Source: Typha latifolia
Taxonomy: Eukaryota; Streptophyta; Magnoliopsida; Poales; Typhaceae
Reading direction: 5' to 3'
DNA: 64,000 nt
Assembly (NCBI GenBank): GCA_019914945.1
Contig: CM034100.1
Span: forward strand, 12,907,096-12,971,095
The translations under genes were made by a program, and so were the position numbers. The notes under the pieces were generated by a model, which searched no databases, was not told where the DNA came from, and saw nothing but the letters and a program-made list of their open reading frames with translations. This document shows, one piece after another, positions 23,594 through 36,059 of the stretch. The first letter of the stretch is position 1, and each line of letters starts with the position of its first letter.

Positions 23594-23615
23594 AGTCAAG
23601 TCTGGATGCTTGACT
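23594..23615. promoter_or_regulatory. Inverted W-box pair upstream of the first receptor kinase
   Basis: AGTCAAG and CTTGACT, 8 nt apart, 166 bp before the ATG at 23428. TTGAC(C/T) is the WRKY binding core. The same block recurs upstream of the paralogues. Confidence 0.6.
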
Positions 23616-23619
23616 TAGA

Positions 23620-24863
23620 GAAGACTAGTAAAAAAGTATACAACCAAATAGCAAGATGGATATGAATCCAGATGCTAATCTGGACAAATTAACCAAATAA
23701 AGCAGAGAATGAACCATTATTGCTATCAAAGTAGCATATCTACCCTTTTGGCGACAAACTTCTCTGCTAATTTCTTTCTAACTCATCGTCCAAGGATATT
23801 GATCCATCATCTACATATCCTCTGATTCTAAAATCTTCCACCATAACTCCAAACTATCGTTGATATTTATGTTCCAAGCACTACTTAATTGTGATTGACA
23901 TACAAATAATAAGCTGAATCAAGAACTATTTGCACTTATCAATCAAATATGTTATGCAAGAACTTTGCATTTATTTTGTGTTCTATTTCTGTTTTTCCGC
24001 ACTTCTGACAAGGAGCTAGTAATTGTTTACCTACATAATTTCCCTTGGTGTGCTAAACACTTACTGATTTAAACATGACATTATTTGCTTATATTTAAAC
24101 AGAACATTCTATACAAATATGATGAATAATTGCCAATCAAAAGGCATGTCAAAGTTTCTTCATTGCGTGTACAAAGTTGCAAACATGATGAATAATTACC
24201 AATCAAAAGGCATGTCAAAGTTTTTCTTCATTGCGCGTACAAAGTTGCAAATATGATGGATAAATATATTTCGACAACAACCATTAATATGGTTGTTTGC
24301 AGTCCTCTATCAAACAACCACAAAGTCGTGGGTATTTACTCTGGCAGTCCTATCAAATAACTAGAAAGTCGTGGGTATTTACGCTGGCAGTCCTATCAAA
24401 AACTTAACAAGAACCATAATTAGAATAATATTATGCTGATGTAGGATTTGCAAAATATTCAACGCGTTTTTATGCTGGATTCAATTTGAGGTAGAGAAGG
24501 AAATTTCTTAGCCTCTTCGTTTGCATGACGCTTCTCTGTTAACTTCTTGTAACTCACTATCTAAGAACACTAATCATGATTGACAAATCCACTGTTTCGA
24601 AAGGATCTTCCACCATAGATCCAAACTATTGCTCATCTTAAAGCATTAGTTAATTGTGATCGACGTATGAAAGTAGCAAACAAAATCAAGAACACTGATC
24701 TTCAATTTCTGTTCTTTCACACTTCTAGCAAGAAGCTACTAATTGTTTACTGACACAATTTCCATCCAGTGTTGGACGCTTATTTGCACACATTTAAAGA
24801 GAGTATAATTTAGCAAGAGCTTTATCTTTACATATTGATATAATCACCACCGGTAGAGGAAAC
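23620..24863. repeat. Intergenic DNA with local duplications
   Basis: No gene. A unit of about 70 bp is repeated at 24119-24255 (ATGATGAATAATT, CCAATCAAAAGGCATGTCAA, then a TTCATTGCG block). A second pair lies at about 24302-24398 (AAAGTCGTGGGTATTTAC twice). At larger scale 23755-23940 is echoed by 24525-24720. The stretch is homologous to 45510-46060. Confidence 0.7.
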
Positions 24864-24868
24864 ATTCA

Positions 24869-25443
24869 TGTTGTGTTTAGAGTCAAATGGGTGAAGGTAG
24901 CGAAAGCAAACCTAATATTCTCAAATTGCCTAATAGAATAGAAATGGGCAAATCCAAATCTATTTGGGAAAAACTTTAGTATGATGCTAAAGATAAAAGA
25001 ATAGCAATCAAATACTTCTAAACATATATGAGAGCCCCCTATTGTGAGTAATCATAGAGAATAAAGACAATAGAAGAATAGACAGACAAAAATTACGTGG
25101 TTCGGCGATGTGCCTATATCCACGGGACGAAGCAAGACTTTAATCCACTAATCAAATCTCCAAAAAATACAAAGAGTTTTCTCAACTCTAATCTTCCCCA
25201 ATATTATGGAAGTTGTCTTTATTTTATTTTCTCTCTTGCATAATAACTCTAAAAACAACTTATCTATTTATATGACTGACTTGAAGTTAAAGAAAATCCA
25301 TAGGAGAATGCCCGTACGCCCATTCAAATGCTAGTAGAAAGTCCATTCGAAATGCAAGAGGACGTTCGAACGCCTCTAGGGCCTGTTTGAACGTCTTGGC
25401 ATAAGAAGCATGGAACGCTTGATATGAGCAAAAAACTTTAATA
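24869..25443 (-). repeat. 3' LTR of the copia element
   Basis: Begins TGTTGTGTTTAGAG on the plus strand; the far end TTTAATA replaces the TTCAACA of the other LTR. The two LTRs are clearly homologous but differ by many substitutions and indels (575 versus 613 bp). Confidence 0.85.
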
Positions 25444-25939
25444 ATTCTCCACCTTGGCAAGATTATCAAGGCTTCAAACAAATTATTTTCCACCACTACA
25501 AAGTGACTGAAATTTCTCAAAATACACTGCTTACAAATTTGCATCATAAGACGCCAAAACCAAAAAGTTCAAACATGTGTGATATCGATCAAATCCAAAC
25601 AACGTTGGAACTTGACTTTTGCCACCACTTTCGTTAACATATCTATAGTCCCAATTTTGCTAAAAGAAATATCTTTTTTCTCCGAGATTTCCCTCTTAAA
25701 GTGAAATTAAATATCAATGTGTTTTGTCCTAGTATAATGAACTTGTTATTTGCCAAACAAATTACACTTAGGATATCACAGTGTACCTCTAGTTGCTCTT
25801 GGTATACATCCAAGTCATCTGTCAAGCAAATCAACTAAATGGCCTCCTTTATAGCCTCCATCACTACCATCTCAGCTTCTATAGTAGATAGAGCACTGTC
25901 AACTGTATAGTAGACCTCTAACACATCGGTCATTTAGCA

Positions 25940-28190
25940 ATTATGAATACATATCTAGTAATAGATCTACGCTTGTCTAAATTACCTACATAGTTCGAAT
26001 CTATATATCTAGTAAAATATAGACCAAGTCTATCAAATTTTATAATTTTCAGTCCAACTGTCAAAGTACAATGAATGTATCTCAAAATTCATTTCACCAC
26101 CCACCAATGCTCTTTTCCCGGAGCATCAATGTATCTACTAATAATGCTAATGGCTTTTGAAATATCCAGCCTAGTGCACACCATCAAGTACATTAGACTT
26201 CCAACTACGCTTGCGTATAGTACCTTGGACATAAAATCCCTCTTGGCATGTGTGCTTGGAAACATAGCTGCACTAAGTTTAAAATAAAGTGTCAATAGTG
26301 TACTAACTGATTTTATCTTGTTGTCAATACCAAACCGCTATAATACTTTCTTCAAATACTATTATTGTGTCAAGCATACTACCCCCTTTCTTTTATCCAT
26401 TTTGACTTTCATCTCGAGTATCTTCTTAGCTTCTCATTTCAAATTCTTTATGCAATTGGTCTTTAGTTTGTCAATCTCTACCTTACTTTTAGATGTTATT
26501 AGCATATTATCTACATATAAGAGCAAATAGATAAATAATCCATCTTGAAGCTTTTTAACATAGTGATGATAGTAGTTTCTCATATACTTTTGCTTCTGTA
26601 TAAACTGATCAAAACGTTTATACAATTGCCTTTGAGATAGCGTTAGGTCATATAAGAACTTCAATTTGAAAACAAAATCCTCTTTCCCACTGACTTTGAA
26701 TCCTTATGGCTGGGACATATAATATCCTCCTCCAAATCATAATGTAAGAAAGCGGTTTTTACATCTATCTAAGTTAGCTCTATATCAAATTGTGCAACCA
26801 AAGCTAGTAACATTTGAATTGAGAAATATTTCACTACTAGAAAAAATACTTCATTATAATCAATTCCCTCCTTTTGAGCATATCATTTTGTCACCAATTT
26901 AGTTTTGAATCTAACGCCATCTTTTGATTGTAGATCTTCCTTCTTGGTATATATCTATTTGCATCCAAATGCTCTCTTTCTTTTAGGAAGCTGCATTAAG
27001 TGCAAAGTCATATACTTATCGAGAGCTTTCATTTCATCATTTATCGCCACTTTGCAATCTGCACTTTTGATGTTTCTTATGGCTTCTTTAAGGATAGTGA
27101 GAAAGTCTTCATCAACCACAATAAGTGCATAAGCAAGCATATCAGATTAGCATGTCGGTCTTCTAGTCTCTCTCCTTGACATTCTACTACTATGGAGTTT
27201 TGCTCATCTGTCTCTAGCTCCGAGGTGTCACCCTTTTGCAAATTTGATTATTCTTCTTCATTTATCTCCTGTGAAGATATATTTTGTAGTGGATTTGTTT
27301 CTGCCTCAAACTCCACCTACTGAGGAACCTCTCCAATACTGTCATCAACTAGACTATCTAACTTTTGACTTTGCTTCAGCATAGATAATTCATCAAATGT
27401 AATATCCCTACTGACAATCACCTTCCTCAATTTCGGTATTAAAGCTCAAAATTCCTTCATACCAGTGCTAAAGCCCAAGAAGATGCCCTTCTCGGCTCTA
27501 GAATCTAATTTGCTCTCCTTGACATAGTAATATGTAGAACAACTAAAAATATGTAAAGAATTATAACTCGAAACAAGTTTGCTAGACCATACCTCTAATA
27601 GGCTCTTCCTATTATTTGTGGATTAAGGTTACCAGCTAATGCGATGGCATGCATAGCTCAATGCCTCTGCCCAAAACTCTTTGCCAAAACCAGTATTAGA
27701 CAACATATACCGTACCTTCTCTAATAGGGTATGGTTTATATGCTCAGCCACACTATTCTGCTGAGGTGTTTCTCTAACTGTGAAGTGTCGCTTTATTCCT
27801 TATGAGTTACATAATTTCATAAAATGATCAGATGTGTATTTACCACCATTATTTGATCTAAACTTCTTGATCCTCTTGCCAGTTTGAATTTCAATCATCT
27901 TTTTCCAATCCTAAAATATTTTCGACATTTCATGCTTGTGATACATAGTGCACACCCAAAACCTTCTAGAATAGTCATATATAAAGGTTACAAACTAATA
28001 TTTTTCGTCTATGGAAGCCTTTCAAGTAAGTCCCCAAATATTTGTATGAATGTAGTTCAAGATACCCTTAGTTCGATGCACTATAGTAGCGAATTTGATC
28101 CTTATTTGATTGCTCATAACATAGTGTTTGCAAAATTCCAAATGTAGACTTTCACACCTTTTAACAATCCTTTACTTGATAAGCCTTGCA
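25940..28190 (-). pseudogene. Copia pol remnant: integrase, reverse transcriptase, RNase H
   Basis: Reading leftward: a GAG-pre-integrase/integrase part around 27950-28190 (the expected HSDVWG reads HTNIWG, then YDYSRRFWV), an RT part at 26434-26664 (LYVDNMLI for the usual YVDDML, one catalytic Asp lost), and the post-RT segment at 26089-26295 (YASVVGSLMYLMVCTRLDIS). Stops and frameshifts throughout, and catalytic residues changed in both enzymes. Confidence 0.85.
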
Positions 28191-28198
28191 ATGCTTTC

Positions 28199-31100
28199 TG
28201 TAACAACCTATCCTTAAAAATAAAATAAAAATAAATAAATTAAATTAAATTAAACTAAATTTTGTTATGGGCACGATGTGGTGTGGCCGACCTTGTGCTA
28301 ATGCAACTGGGCGCAGCATGGGGGTGCCACGCACCCCCTAGCGTCGCCGCAGCCATCCAGTTGCGGCCAGCTGGCCATGGTGGGCCCCAGCGCCGCCACG
28401 GCCACCGTAGCCGCTGCCAACCCCCCACCGCTTCTCTCTCTCCAGCAAAATCTCTCGTTCCCTCTTTTTCTCTTTTTCGGTCTCTCTCTCTCCCCCTGCC
28501 GACGTCGGCCTACAGCCATTGCCATTGCCACCTCCATTGACACGGTGAGCCTCCTCCTCCTCTCTCTCTCTCTCGCTCCCTCTCTCTCTCTCGCTCGCTT
28601 GCACTCTTGGGCTCGGGCTCGCCAGAGCTGAGCCGCCGGCAAGAGGCCAGCCGTGGGCTAGCCACTAGCGGTCGATGCCCTTCCAGCCGGCGTCAAGTCC
28701 TCCTCCTCCCTTCCTTTCTTCTTCTCCTCTTCTTTTTCTTCTTTCTTTCTTCTTTCTCTTTCTTCTTTTTCTTTCTTCCTTCTTCCATTCTTCTTCTCTC
28801 TTAGCTCCTTCTTCTACTTCTGCAACAGTGCTAGGTCGACCCAGCACTGGTGACATTGTTTTTATTATCTACTTTATTTTATGTTTGTTCATTTATTTAA
28901 TTAGGTATCACTTTCTTAATTAATGCAGATAAATTATTTAGACATTAATTATGTTCATAATATATATATATATTCTTCAACATTATGACTATTAATTTTA
29001 ATTAGTATAATTAATGATCAATTAGGTTATAACTATTATGCATAAATATAGGTAATACTTATATTTATTTATTTGTATTAGATTTATGCATTCTAAGTAA
29101 TTTTAACAACTTATTGTATACTATTGTGTGTAGAATAAGATACTTAGTCTTGTTAATTATTTATTTATTTATTATTTTGCATAATTAAGTAAATACTATA
29201 TATAATTTCTGATTAATCAAAATAGACTGAGAATTATAAATTTATTATAAAATAGATCTTATCTATATTTATATCTTATTTATAACTATTTAGCTTTTAC
29301 TTTATAATTATATATTTTGAATATTATAAATAAAAAGAAACAAACTTTTCTCCTTATGTTATAGCTAGCATTTTATGATAATAATATAATTATAGTATTT
29401 TAATCGTATCTATAATATTGATTTAGTTATGTAATCAAAAATAAAGAGAAGTGATTATAAACCTAATAAATAGTTATATTTTACCTGAATTAATTATAAT
29501 TGGATAAATGACTAACTTCATAGTACTTAAATATTTTCATACCCCGAACCTCCTTAAGTGAGACCCCGTGGACCTAGATGATGAGTTGATGTTTGACTGA
29601 CGGGCGTAAGAGATACGTGGTTTGTGTCTTTTGATCACACTATGAGTAGTCTTGTTCCCTTAATGCCTTTCTCAAATTAGGATTTATTCTATAATTATGT
29701 ATATGCATGTTTTTGGCCTCTAGCATTATTATATGACCTTATTTAGAGATGATTTCAGTTAATCATATTTTATCATTTATTTGATTAGAATGATCTGGGA
29801 TATAAGTATGCTGATGACATATAGAGTTGATTGAAGATGATTAAATTGTTATGGTTTTATGTTGACATGATTTCTATCATGAGTATGTATGTGTTAGATG
29901 TATGATTCGAGATTGCATTGCATTATATTCTCTTGACTTCCTTACCACCTAAATTCCTAATATGCATGACTTGTTATGGTACTCGATATATGCACGTGAT
30001 CTATCATATAGAAGGAAATGTATAAATCTCATTGATATGAAAGTTAATAGAAAAAGCATGTGGGTACCCGAGTAGGTGCTAGGGTTAAGAGTGCCTAGAT
30101 TGATGATTATGGTCGCTGATATGCGATATCTCGTGGCCTACGTCCGAGGTTAGTTGAGTTTGTGTGCATAGACAATCGGACACTTGTCGTTCGCCAGGGC
30201 ATGTGTGTGGCGAGTTATCGTCATGTAATTTTTATTAACTGATGGGGTACCCGATTTGGATGGTTTTGTTATACCCTTAGTGTATGGCAGGGTATGATTA
30301 TCACTAAGATAGCCATAGCATATGGCAGGATATGCTCTGAACCTACGAGCAAGATGTTGAGATCGAGTACTAGGTGTTGGCTGTGCATAGTGGTCTAATA
30401 TGATGACATACAAAGATGACGTTGATGATTGAGATATTGAGAAATGCATATGATTTTATTATCATCTGATTATTGAGTTGTCAATATACATCAAATATGG
30501 TTACATTTGATATCATAGCATGGTCATGGTTGGCATGCATCATATGTCATATTTAGGAGAGACTTATAATGATAGTATGACATGGAGAGTTGCTTAGTCA
30601 TTATCGAGGATTATGTACTTTTATCAGTTATGATATGTTATTTACTTTTTATTTATATACTCATTTATGACATGATGCTCTTTCTGATTCATATTATCCA
30701 GTACATGATTTACTCTCTGTTTGGCATCACTGATTTGGGGTAAGGTCTATTCATTGAGCATTTTACTCATGACTCTCTTTATTCATTTTCTAATCCTCTT
30801 AGATATGTGGTACGTGATAGTGATTTGAGATATCTCGAGAAGATATTTTAAATTGATGAGGTGAGCTATAGGTGCGAGATGGTATAGATGATAGTTTGTA
30901 TATAAATTGAGTTATATGGTTGTTTATTATATTTGTACTTTATTGTATCAAAAGATAATTTGTATAGTACATGTCAGATTATAGTGCACTCATGTATCGG
31001 TTGTATAGTTGTATCTTGATGGTTTGTGTGGGTACTGCCAGATTAGGTAGTGGTTTAGTGTATATTATTGTGGACTTGGATATTCATATGTTAACAGATT

Positions 31101-31296
31101 TATTTGGTTGATAGTATGATATATTTGGTGTTGGATTATGTGAGCATAGATATGTTAGCAGGTATTATTTGATGATGTCATGACGCGTGGGCGTGCACGT
31201 CCTGACGCGTGCGCTGTGCATGTCCTGACGTGTGCGCTGCACATGTCGTGTGGGCGCGTGGGTGTGCACATGCCTATGCCTAGCGAGGGCATTACA
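28199..31296 (+). mobile_element. Solo-LTR-like insertion (3.1 kb) nested in the copia element
   Basis: Starts TGTAACAACC, ends GGGCATTACA, with a perfect 5-bp target duplication CTTTC (28194-28198, 31297-31301). No gag-pol frame or primer site is visible inside, so a solo LTR of a long-LTR gypsy family is the simplest reading. It holds a GC-rich part with CT-rich tracts (28300-28850), a long AT-rich part, and a terminal zone with repeated GACGCGTG/GACGTGTG words (31180-31260). Short frames within are not called as genes. Plus orientation assumed from the start and end pattern. Confidence 0.85.
31180..31262. repeat. Repeated CCTGACG(C/T)GTG words near the end of the solo LTR
   Basis: GCACGTCCTGACGCGTGCGC, GCATGTCCTGACGTGTGCGC and further partial copies, unit about 26 bp. 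GC-rich direct repeats with ACGT cores at the LTR 3' end. Confidence 0.7.
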
Positions 31297-31953
31297 CTTT
31301 CTGTCCCGGATATCCCAACCTCATGTGCCATAATCTATTAGTGTTAGTCACATAACCAAATTGCTTGAAGCAGCGGCTACAGTACCGATATCTATAAAAC
31401 TATGCAAAAAGTATAGATTTTTTTCTTATACCATTCACTACAACTAGGGCTCACAAAGAAATCTTCAATACTCCACCTCTTAATATATGTACTGAACTTT
31501 TGTTAGTTTTTTCACGGACCCATCATGAAGTTTTAAGTGAATGGTGCCAATGCCTTTTGCTATACACAAGCTGTCATTACTCATGAATACAGCTCTACTT
31601 GAGATTTTATGAAAATGTGGAAAACCAATTCCGATTGGGAACCATCATGAAGTTTTAGGTGGATGGCGCCAATGCCATCAGCTCTACACGACCTATTTTT
31701 GCCCATGAATGCAACTCTACCTGTCATTTTATGAAAAAGTTGAAAACCAATTCCGATTGGGACATATATGGTATGTGCACCTAGAATCTATTATCCACTC
31801 ATTCGTGTCACAAGCAAGAGTTAAGCCTATTAGTGCATTATCTGAATCATTATCGTTCGAATGTACCACATTTGTCTTTTAAGGTCCTTTCTCCTTGCTC
31901 TTCAATATAGGACGATTCTTCTTCCAATGCTATTTATTTTGGCAATAAGAGCA

Positions 31954-32493
31954 CTAGTGTTTTGTGAGGAATTTTCTGTCTGAAGATGCAACCCTTGACT
32001 TCGAATAAGATTTGCCCCTTCTTACAAACTTTTTGTTCTCCAATCTATCCCTCACCGTCAAAGCATCCGATGATGACTCATGAGTAGCTTGTTTATACAA
32101 TTTTTGATACTCACTATTAATAAGTGCATTTGTCGTATTATCATAATGTATAGAGTCATTTCCATATAGCAAAGTAGTAGTGAGATGGTCATAGGTATCC
32201 AACAACGATTTCAAAAGTAACAAAGCTGTGTCTTCATTTGAGATCTCCACATCTAAGTTTTGCAAATCAGCAAATAATTTGTTGAAGGAGTTCAAGTACT
32301 CAACCATAGGTGTTCCAATCTTATACTGAAATAGGAAGAACTTCTTCAAATAGAGCTGATTCTCAATTTTTTTTGTCATGAATTCGTCCTCTAATTTCTT
32401 CCACAAGTTCTTCACTGAATTCTCCTTCACCATAAAGTATTTATGATCCTTTGCTAAACAAAGTTGAATACTACTACACGCTTGTCGGTTCAT
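31954..32493 (-). pseudogene. Copia gag remnant
   Basis: A 179-residue open frame carries the UBN2/gag-polypeptide fold region of copia elements: VKNLWKKLEDEFMTKKIENQ, MVEYLNSFNKLFADLQNL, EDTALLLLKSLLDTYDHL. The N-terminal part up to the primer site and the C-terminal zinc knuckle are out of frame or missing. Confidence 0.85.
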
Positions 32494-32752
32494 CTTTTTT
32501 CATTCTTGGTCTGTGACTTGTTTAGCCTTCTCTTCCAAAGTAATGTTCAATTCTTATTGGAACAAGATGCTCATTACTTTACCTTGCCACATTCCAAAGT
32601 TATTTGTGCCATCAAATTTCTCTACCTCAAGTTTGCATTTGACAAAATTTTCCCTAATTTTGATTATTCTAGCATTTTGCAAAATTTTGCAAATCCAAAA
32701 CTATCCCAAAATTAAATAGCCTAGCTTTGAAATCTTTAGTTCTAATACCAAT

Positions 32753-33365
32753 TGTTGTGCTTAGAGCCAAATAGGTGAAGGCTACGGAAGCAAACCTAAC
32801 ACCCTCAAATTGCCTAATGGAATAGTAATTGACAAATGCAAACCTATTTGGAAGAAACTCAAGTATGTTGCTAAAGATAGAGGAATAGCAATCAAATACT
32901 TCTAAACATATATGAGAACACCTATTATAAGTAATCATAAAGAATAAAGATAATAAAGAGAGAGAGAGACAGGATTTACATGGTTCGGCAATGCGTCTAT
33001 ATCCACGGAGCAAGCAATATTTTAATCCACTAATCACATCTCCAAATACAAAGACTTTCCTTAATTGTAATCTCTCTCAATATGATGGTGGCTATCCCTC
33101 TTTTATTTCTCTCTTGTATAATAACCCTAAAAATAACTTATCTATTTATAGGGTTGCCTTGAAGCTAAAGAAAACATGCGGGGCATTCGAATCCCTGTAG
33201 GCCCATTCGGATGGTCCCAGAATGTCCATCTATAATGCAAGAGGGCATTTGAACTCTTGTAGAGTGCAAATATTCTAGGGCTTTGGAGCTCTGACACCCC
33301 CAAAGCCCGTTTGAACGCATCAACACAAGAAGCATGGAATATTTGATATGAGTCAAACTTCAACA
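32753..33365 (-). repeat. 5' LTR of the copia element
   Basis: Runs TGTTGTGCTTAGAG to ACTTCAACA on the plus strand and abuts the primer site at its left edge. Confidence 0.88.
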
Positions 33366-33569
33366 ATTCAATCATATCACTAACAAGCATAAAAATCACA
33401 TAGCTATTTCATATCACCCATTCCTTGGACCATTACACTTCAACTAATCCCTTCATATATGGTTTAGTACATTTCTGAAATGTTAATCACATAAGTAGAA
33501 CAAAGAAAGTAGTATAAAATAATTCACCAATTTTTGATCCACTACACTAACAAATTACACATTGATATA

Positions 33570-35734
33570 TCATCCTTCGATGTTGGAAAGATCCTCCTGC
33601 TCAGAAATAATTGATAACTGCTCAGAGATGGACTTCATGGATGACAACATCATAGAGTTAGGCTGTGATGAGGAAAAGAAAGGCCTCGATGGCATTTCCA
33701 AGCTATCAGTGTCACCTTCCAACATCTCAACGACTTTGCTCATAGAAGGACGATTTGCTGACTTCATCTGAATGCACCATAATCCTATCAAGCATAGCTT
33801 TCTTTCTACTTCATGTATCTCAGTAGAGTTATCTATCATGAGCTCTTCATCTTGCTTAAGTCGATCATAGATCCAAGAAGGGTAGTAGACTTGGCTTGAA
33901 TTTTCCATTTTTGGATCCACATTCCTTCTCCCTCCGGCCATTTCTAGTAACAACATTCCAAAACTATAAACATCAGACTTGTAGGATACTACACCAAAGC
34001 TCCTAGACACCAATTCAGGAGCAATATATCCAATGGTTCCTCTCGCTGCACTAAGGGATATTAGACTGTAGTCTTTTGGATACAACTTTGCAAGTCCAAA
34101 GTCAGAAACCTTTGGATTGAAATTATGATCTAGGAGGATATTGTGTGGCTTGATGTCAAAGTGCAAAATTTGCATATCACATCCTCGATGAAGGTAATCT
34201 ATACCATGGGCCACACCAAGAGCGATATCATTAAGCTTCTCCCAAGTGAATGGTCGATGACTCGTTCCTTTTGCGGAGAAAATATACTTGTCAAGTGACC
34301 CTTTAGGCATGTACTCATAGACTAGAGCTCTCTTTGATCCTTCGGAGCAAAACCCAAGAAGCTGTACTACATTTATGTGGTGAATCCTACCAACAGTGGA
34401 GACTTCATTGATGAATTCTTCCCCGTTGAGCTTAAAATTTCCCAGCATCTTAATGGCAACATGGTGGCCACTTAGCAGAGTGGCTTTGAAGACAGAGCCA
34501 AAGCCTCCCTGTCCTAACTTCTCTCTAAAGTGGCCTGTAATTGCAATGAGGTCGGTGTAGGAGTATCTCATTGGTGTGAGTGCTTGCTGGTTTCGAAGAA
34601 ACCTCTCTACGTTGTCGACCGATACAAGCGTTCTCCAAAATTTGTGGGCTAGGAAAATGTAAATTGACAATGGTGCAAAAACAAACCTCCCCAATATCGC
34701 TAATGCTGAAAACATTAATCGTAGTTAGTCATTGCACGTAACAGGATGAGCAATCTACAACATGGTAATGAAGTTCTTGGGTAATCTTACCGAGTACGAC
34801 CAGCAAAATGTCTAATAAGACCACAAAAGCTACTGAATAATTGTAGTAGGAGTTGCCATTAAAATAGCCGTCCGTGCAGGTTAGGAAGTGCCTCTCACTC
34901 TTCACGAGGGCGGATACCGGGAAGAGAATTCCTCTGCCTTTAGTTAGATTGGAAAACTTGCTGCATGGTAACAAGTAAAACATCACTAATGTTTAAACTT
35001 TGTTATTTTTGTCTTCGGAATATTTATCATCTCTAGTCTCGTTCTCACCTTGATGCTTCTTGAATGCAGTAATTGATATTCTTAAAGAATAATAGATGGT
35101 ACGTCCCCCAACTTAGGTTGAACCCATTCTGTAAGAGCTCAAAAACGTCCATCGTTGAACCCATCTCATCAGTAGAGGCTGTAGGAGCCATAACTAGAAA
35201 TTTACATGAAGGCTCAAGGTCTTGGACCCAGCATAGATCAGTAACTATAGCGTAGACAAAAGTTTCATTCCGGCTAAGGCAAGGAAGGTGCCGGTACAGT
35301 TGATGTTGGACTGGCCTCGGGCAGTTCACAAAACATGCCCATCTGTTTGGGCCAATGGAATAGCCATAATTAGTCTCGGGCAGTAAATATTCGACAGGAA
35401 GTCTGCAACTTCTGTTACTTCTATTCATGAAGGCAGGGTCGACGGCGTTGACTGTCTGATCCACATACGAGATGCCAGTGACAAAGAACCGGCGTGAACC
35501 CAACTCAATAATAGGTTTGTTACCCTCACAGAGAAGCTGGTGTTCTGGAGATCCACACTCGGGTGGATCAGTTTCTAATCGGAAAGGATAGCGGATGTCG
35601 TGAAGGTGTCCGCAAGAGGAAGAACAACCTGCATTACAGGGCAAGAGTATGCATAGCAGCAGTAAACCGATGGGGAAGACTAGTAATTGGATGGTACAGT
35701 GATTAGAATGGAGTGCAAAAAGCATTTGCGCCAT
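33570..35734 (-). CDS. LRK10L-type receptor kinase, clade 2 (663 aa)
   Basis: Exons 35049-35734, 34791-34960 and 33570-34705, introns GT-AG, phases 2 and 1. I use the ATG at 35734 (MAQMLFALHS) because it aligns with the start of the paralogues and its flank is conserved; the in-frame ATG at 35773 would add 13 residues. A signal peptide ends near CNAG; a GUB_WAK_bind domain follows (SSSCGHLHDIRYPFRLETDP). Exon 2 encodes a hydrophobic segment (YSVAFVVLLDILLVVLG), exon 3 starts with a second (RFVFAPLSIYIFLAHKFW). Kinase: GQGGFG about 350-355, VAIK Lys about 371, HFD Asp about 469, DFG about 487, APE intact. HFD makes it non-RD. The first clade-1 gene lies in the same orientation about 10 kb away, separated by the copia element. 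Expected role: plasma-membrane defence receptor; ligand unknown. Confidence 0.92.
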
Positions 35735-35997
35735 GTCTGAACCTTGATTCCTTGGACGAGATGGAGGCACCATTTCAAATTGGACAAGAAAGATAGTATT
35801 CTCTACAATGAGAGGAAAAAAAAGATATTTCTATAAGGAGACCTTTTAAATATTAAAAATTATGACTAAATTCTTTAAAATATCATAATTATGTCGGTGT
35901 GTGCTGACTTTTGTTCATTTTGTGTGGTTCTTACGGGTTTCTTACATAGTTGCCAGTGAAAACCTACCAAGGCAAATGGAATCAAAACTTTTGGCCT

Positions 35998-36021
35998 CAT
36001 TCAAATCTGGCTGCTTGACTT
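35998..36021. promoter_or_regulatory. W-box block upstream of the first clade-2 gene
   Basis: The right arm CTTGACTT (36014-36021) is intact; the left arm has decayed to ATTCAAAT. The common core TCTGGCTG is kept. It lies about 265 bp before the chosen ATG. Confidence 0.5.
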
Positions 36022-36059
36022 AGAGAAGGCTAGTTGCAAAGCTAATATATGGTTACTAT

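Larger units (their letters stand above)
19320..24868. repeat. Segmental duplication, copy 1 (left part up to the copia insertion)
   Basis: The order of 19320-24868 is matched by 41340-46060: a shared stretch with GGCTACAACTT, a tract of CCCATAGCCCAA-like words, the clade-1 receptor kinase and its upstream DNA. Similarity is patchy in non-coding DNA, high in exons. After the copia element, homology resumes at 33366 and continues into the clade-2 gene at 33570. Confidence 0.8.
24869..33365 (-). mobile_element. Ty1/copia retrotransposon, minus strand, disrupted
   Basis: LTRs at 24869-25443 and 32753-33365 and a perfect 5-bp target duplication ATTCA (24864-24868, 33366-33370). A primer site TTGGTATTAGAAC lies next to the right LTR and a polypurine tract AAGGTGGAGAAT next to the left, so transcription runs leftward. 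Without the nested insertion the element is about 5.4 kb, normal for copia. Order along the minus strand: gag, integrase, reverse transcriptase, RNase H, as expected for copia. All frames are broken, so it is not autonomous. It separates the clade-1 and clade-2 genes of duplication copy 1 and is absent from copy 2. Confidence 0.93.

Noticed and set aside
28262..28923. Cluster of open frames of up to 114 codons
   Set aside because: They lie inside the 3.1-kb solo-LTR-like insertion in a GC-rich and CT-rich part; no recognisable protein.
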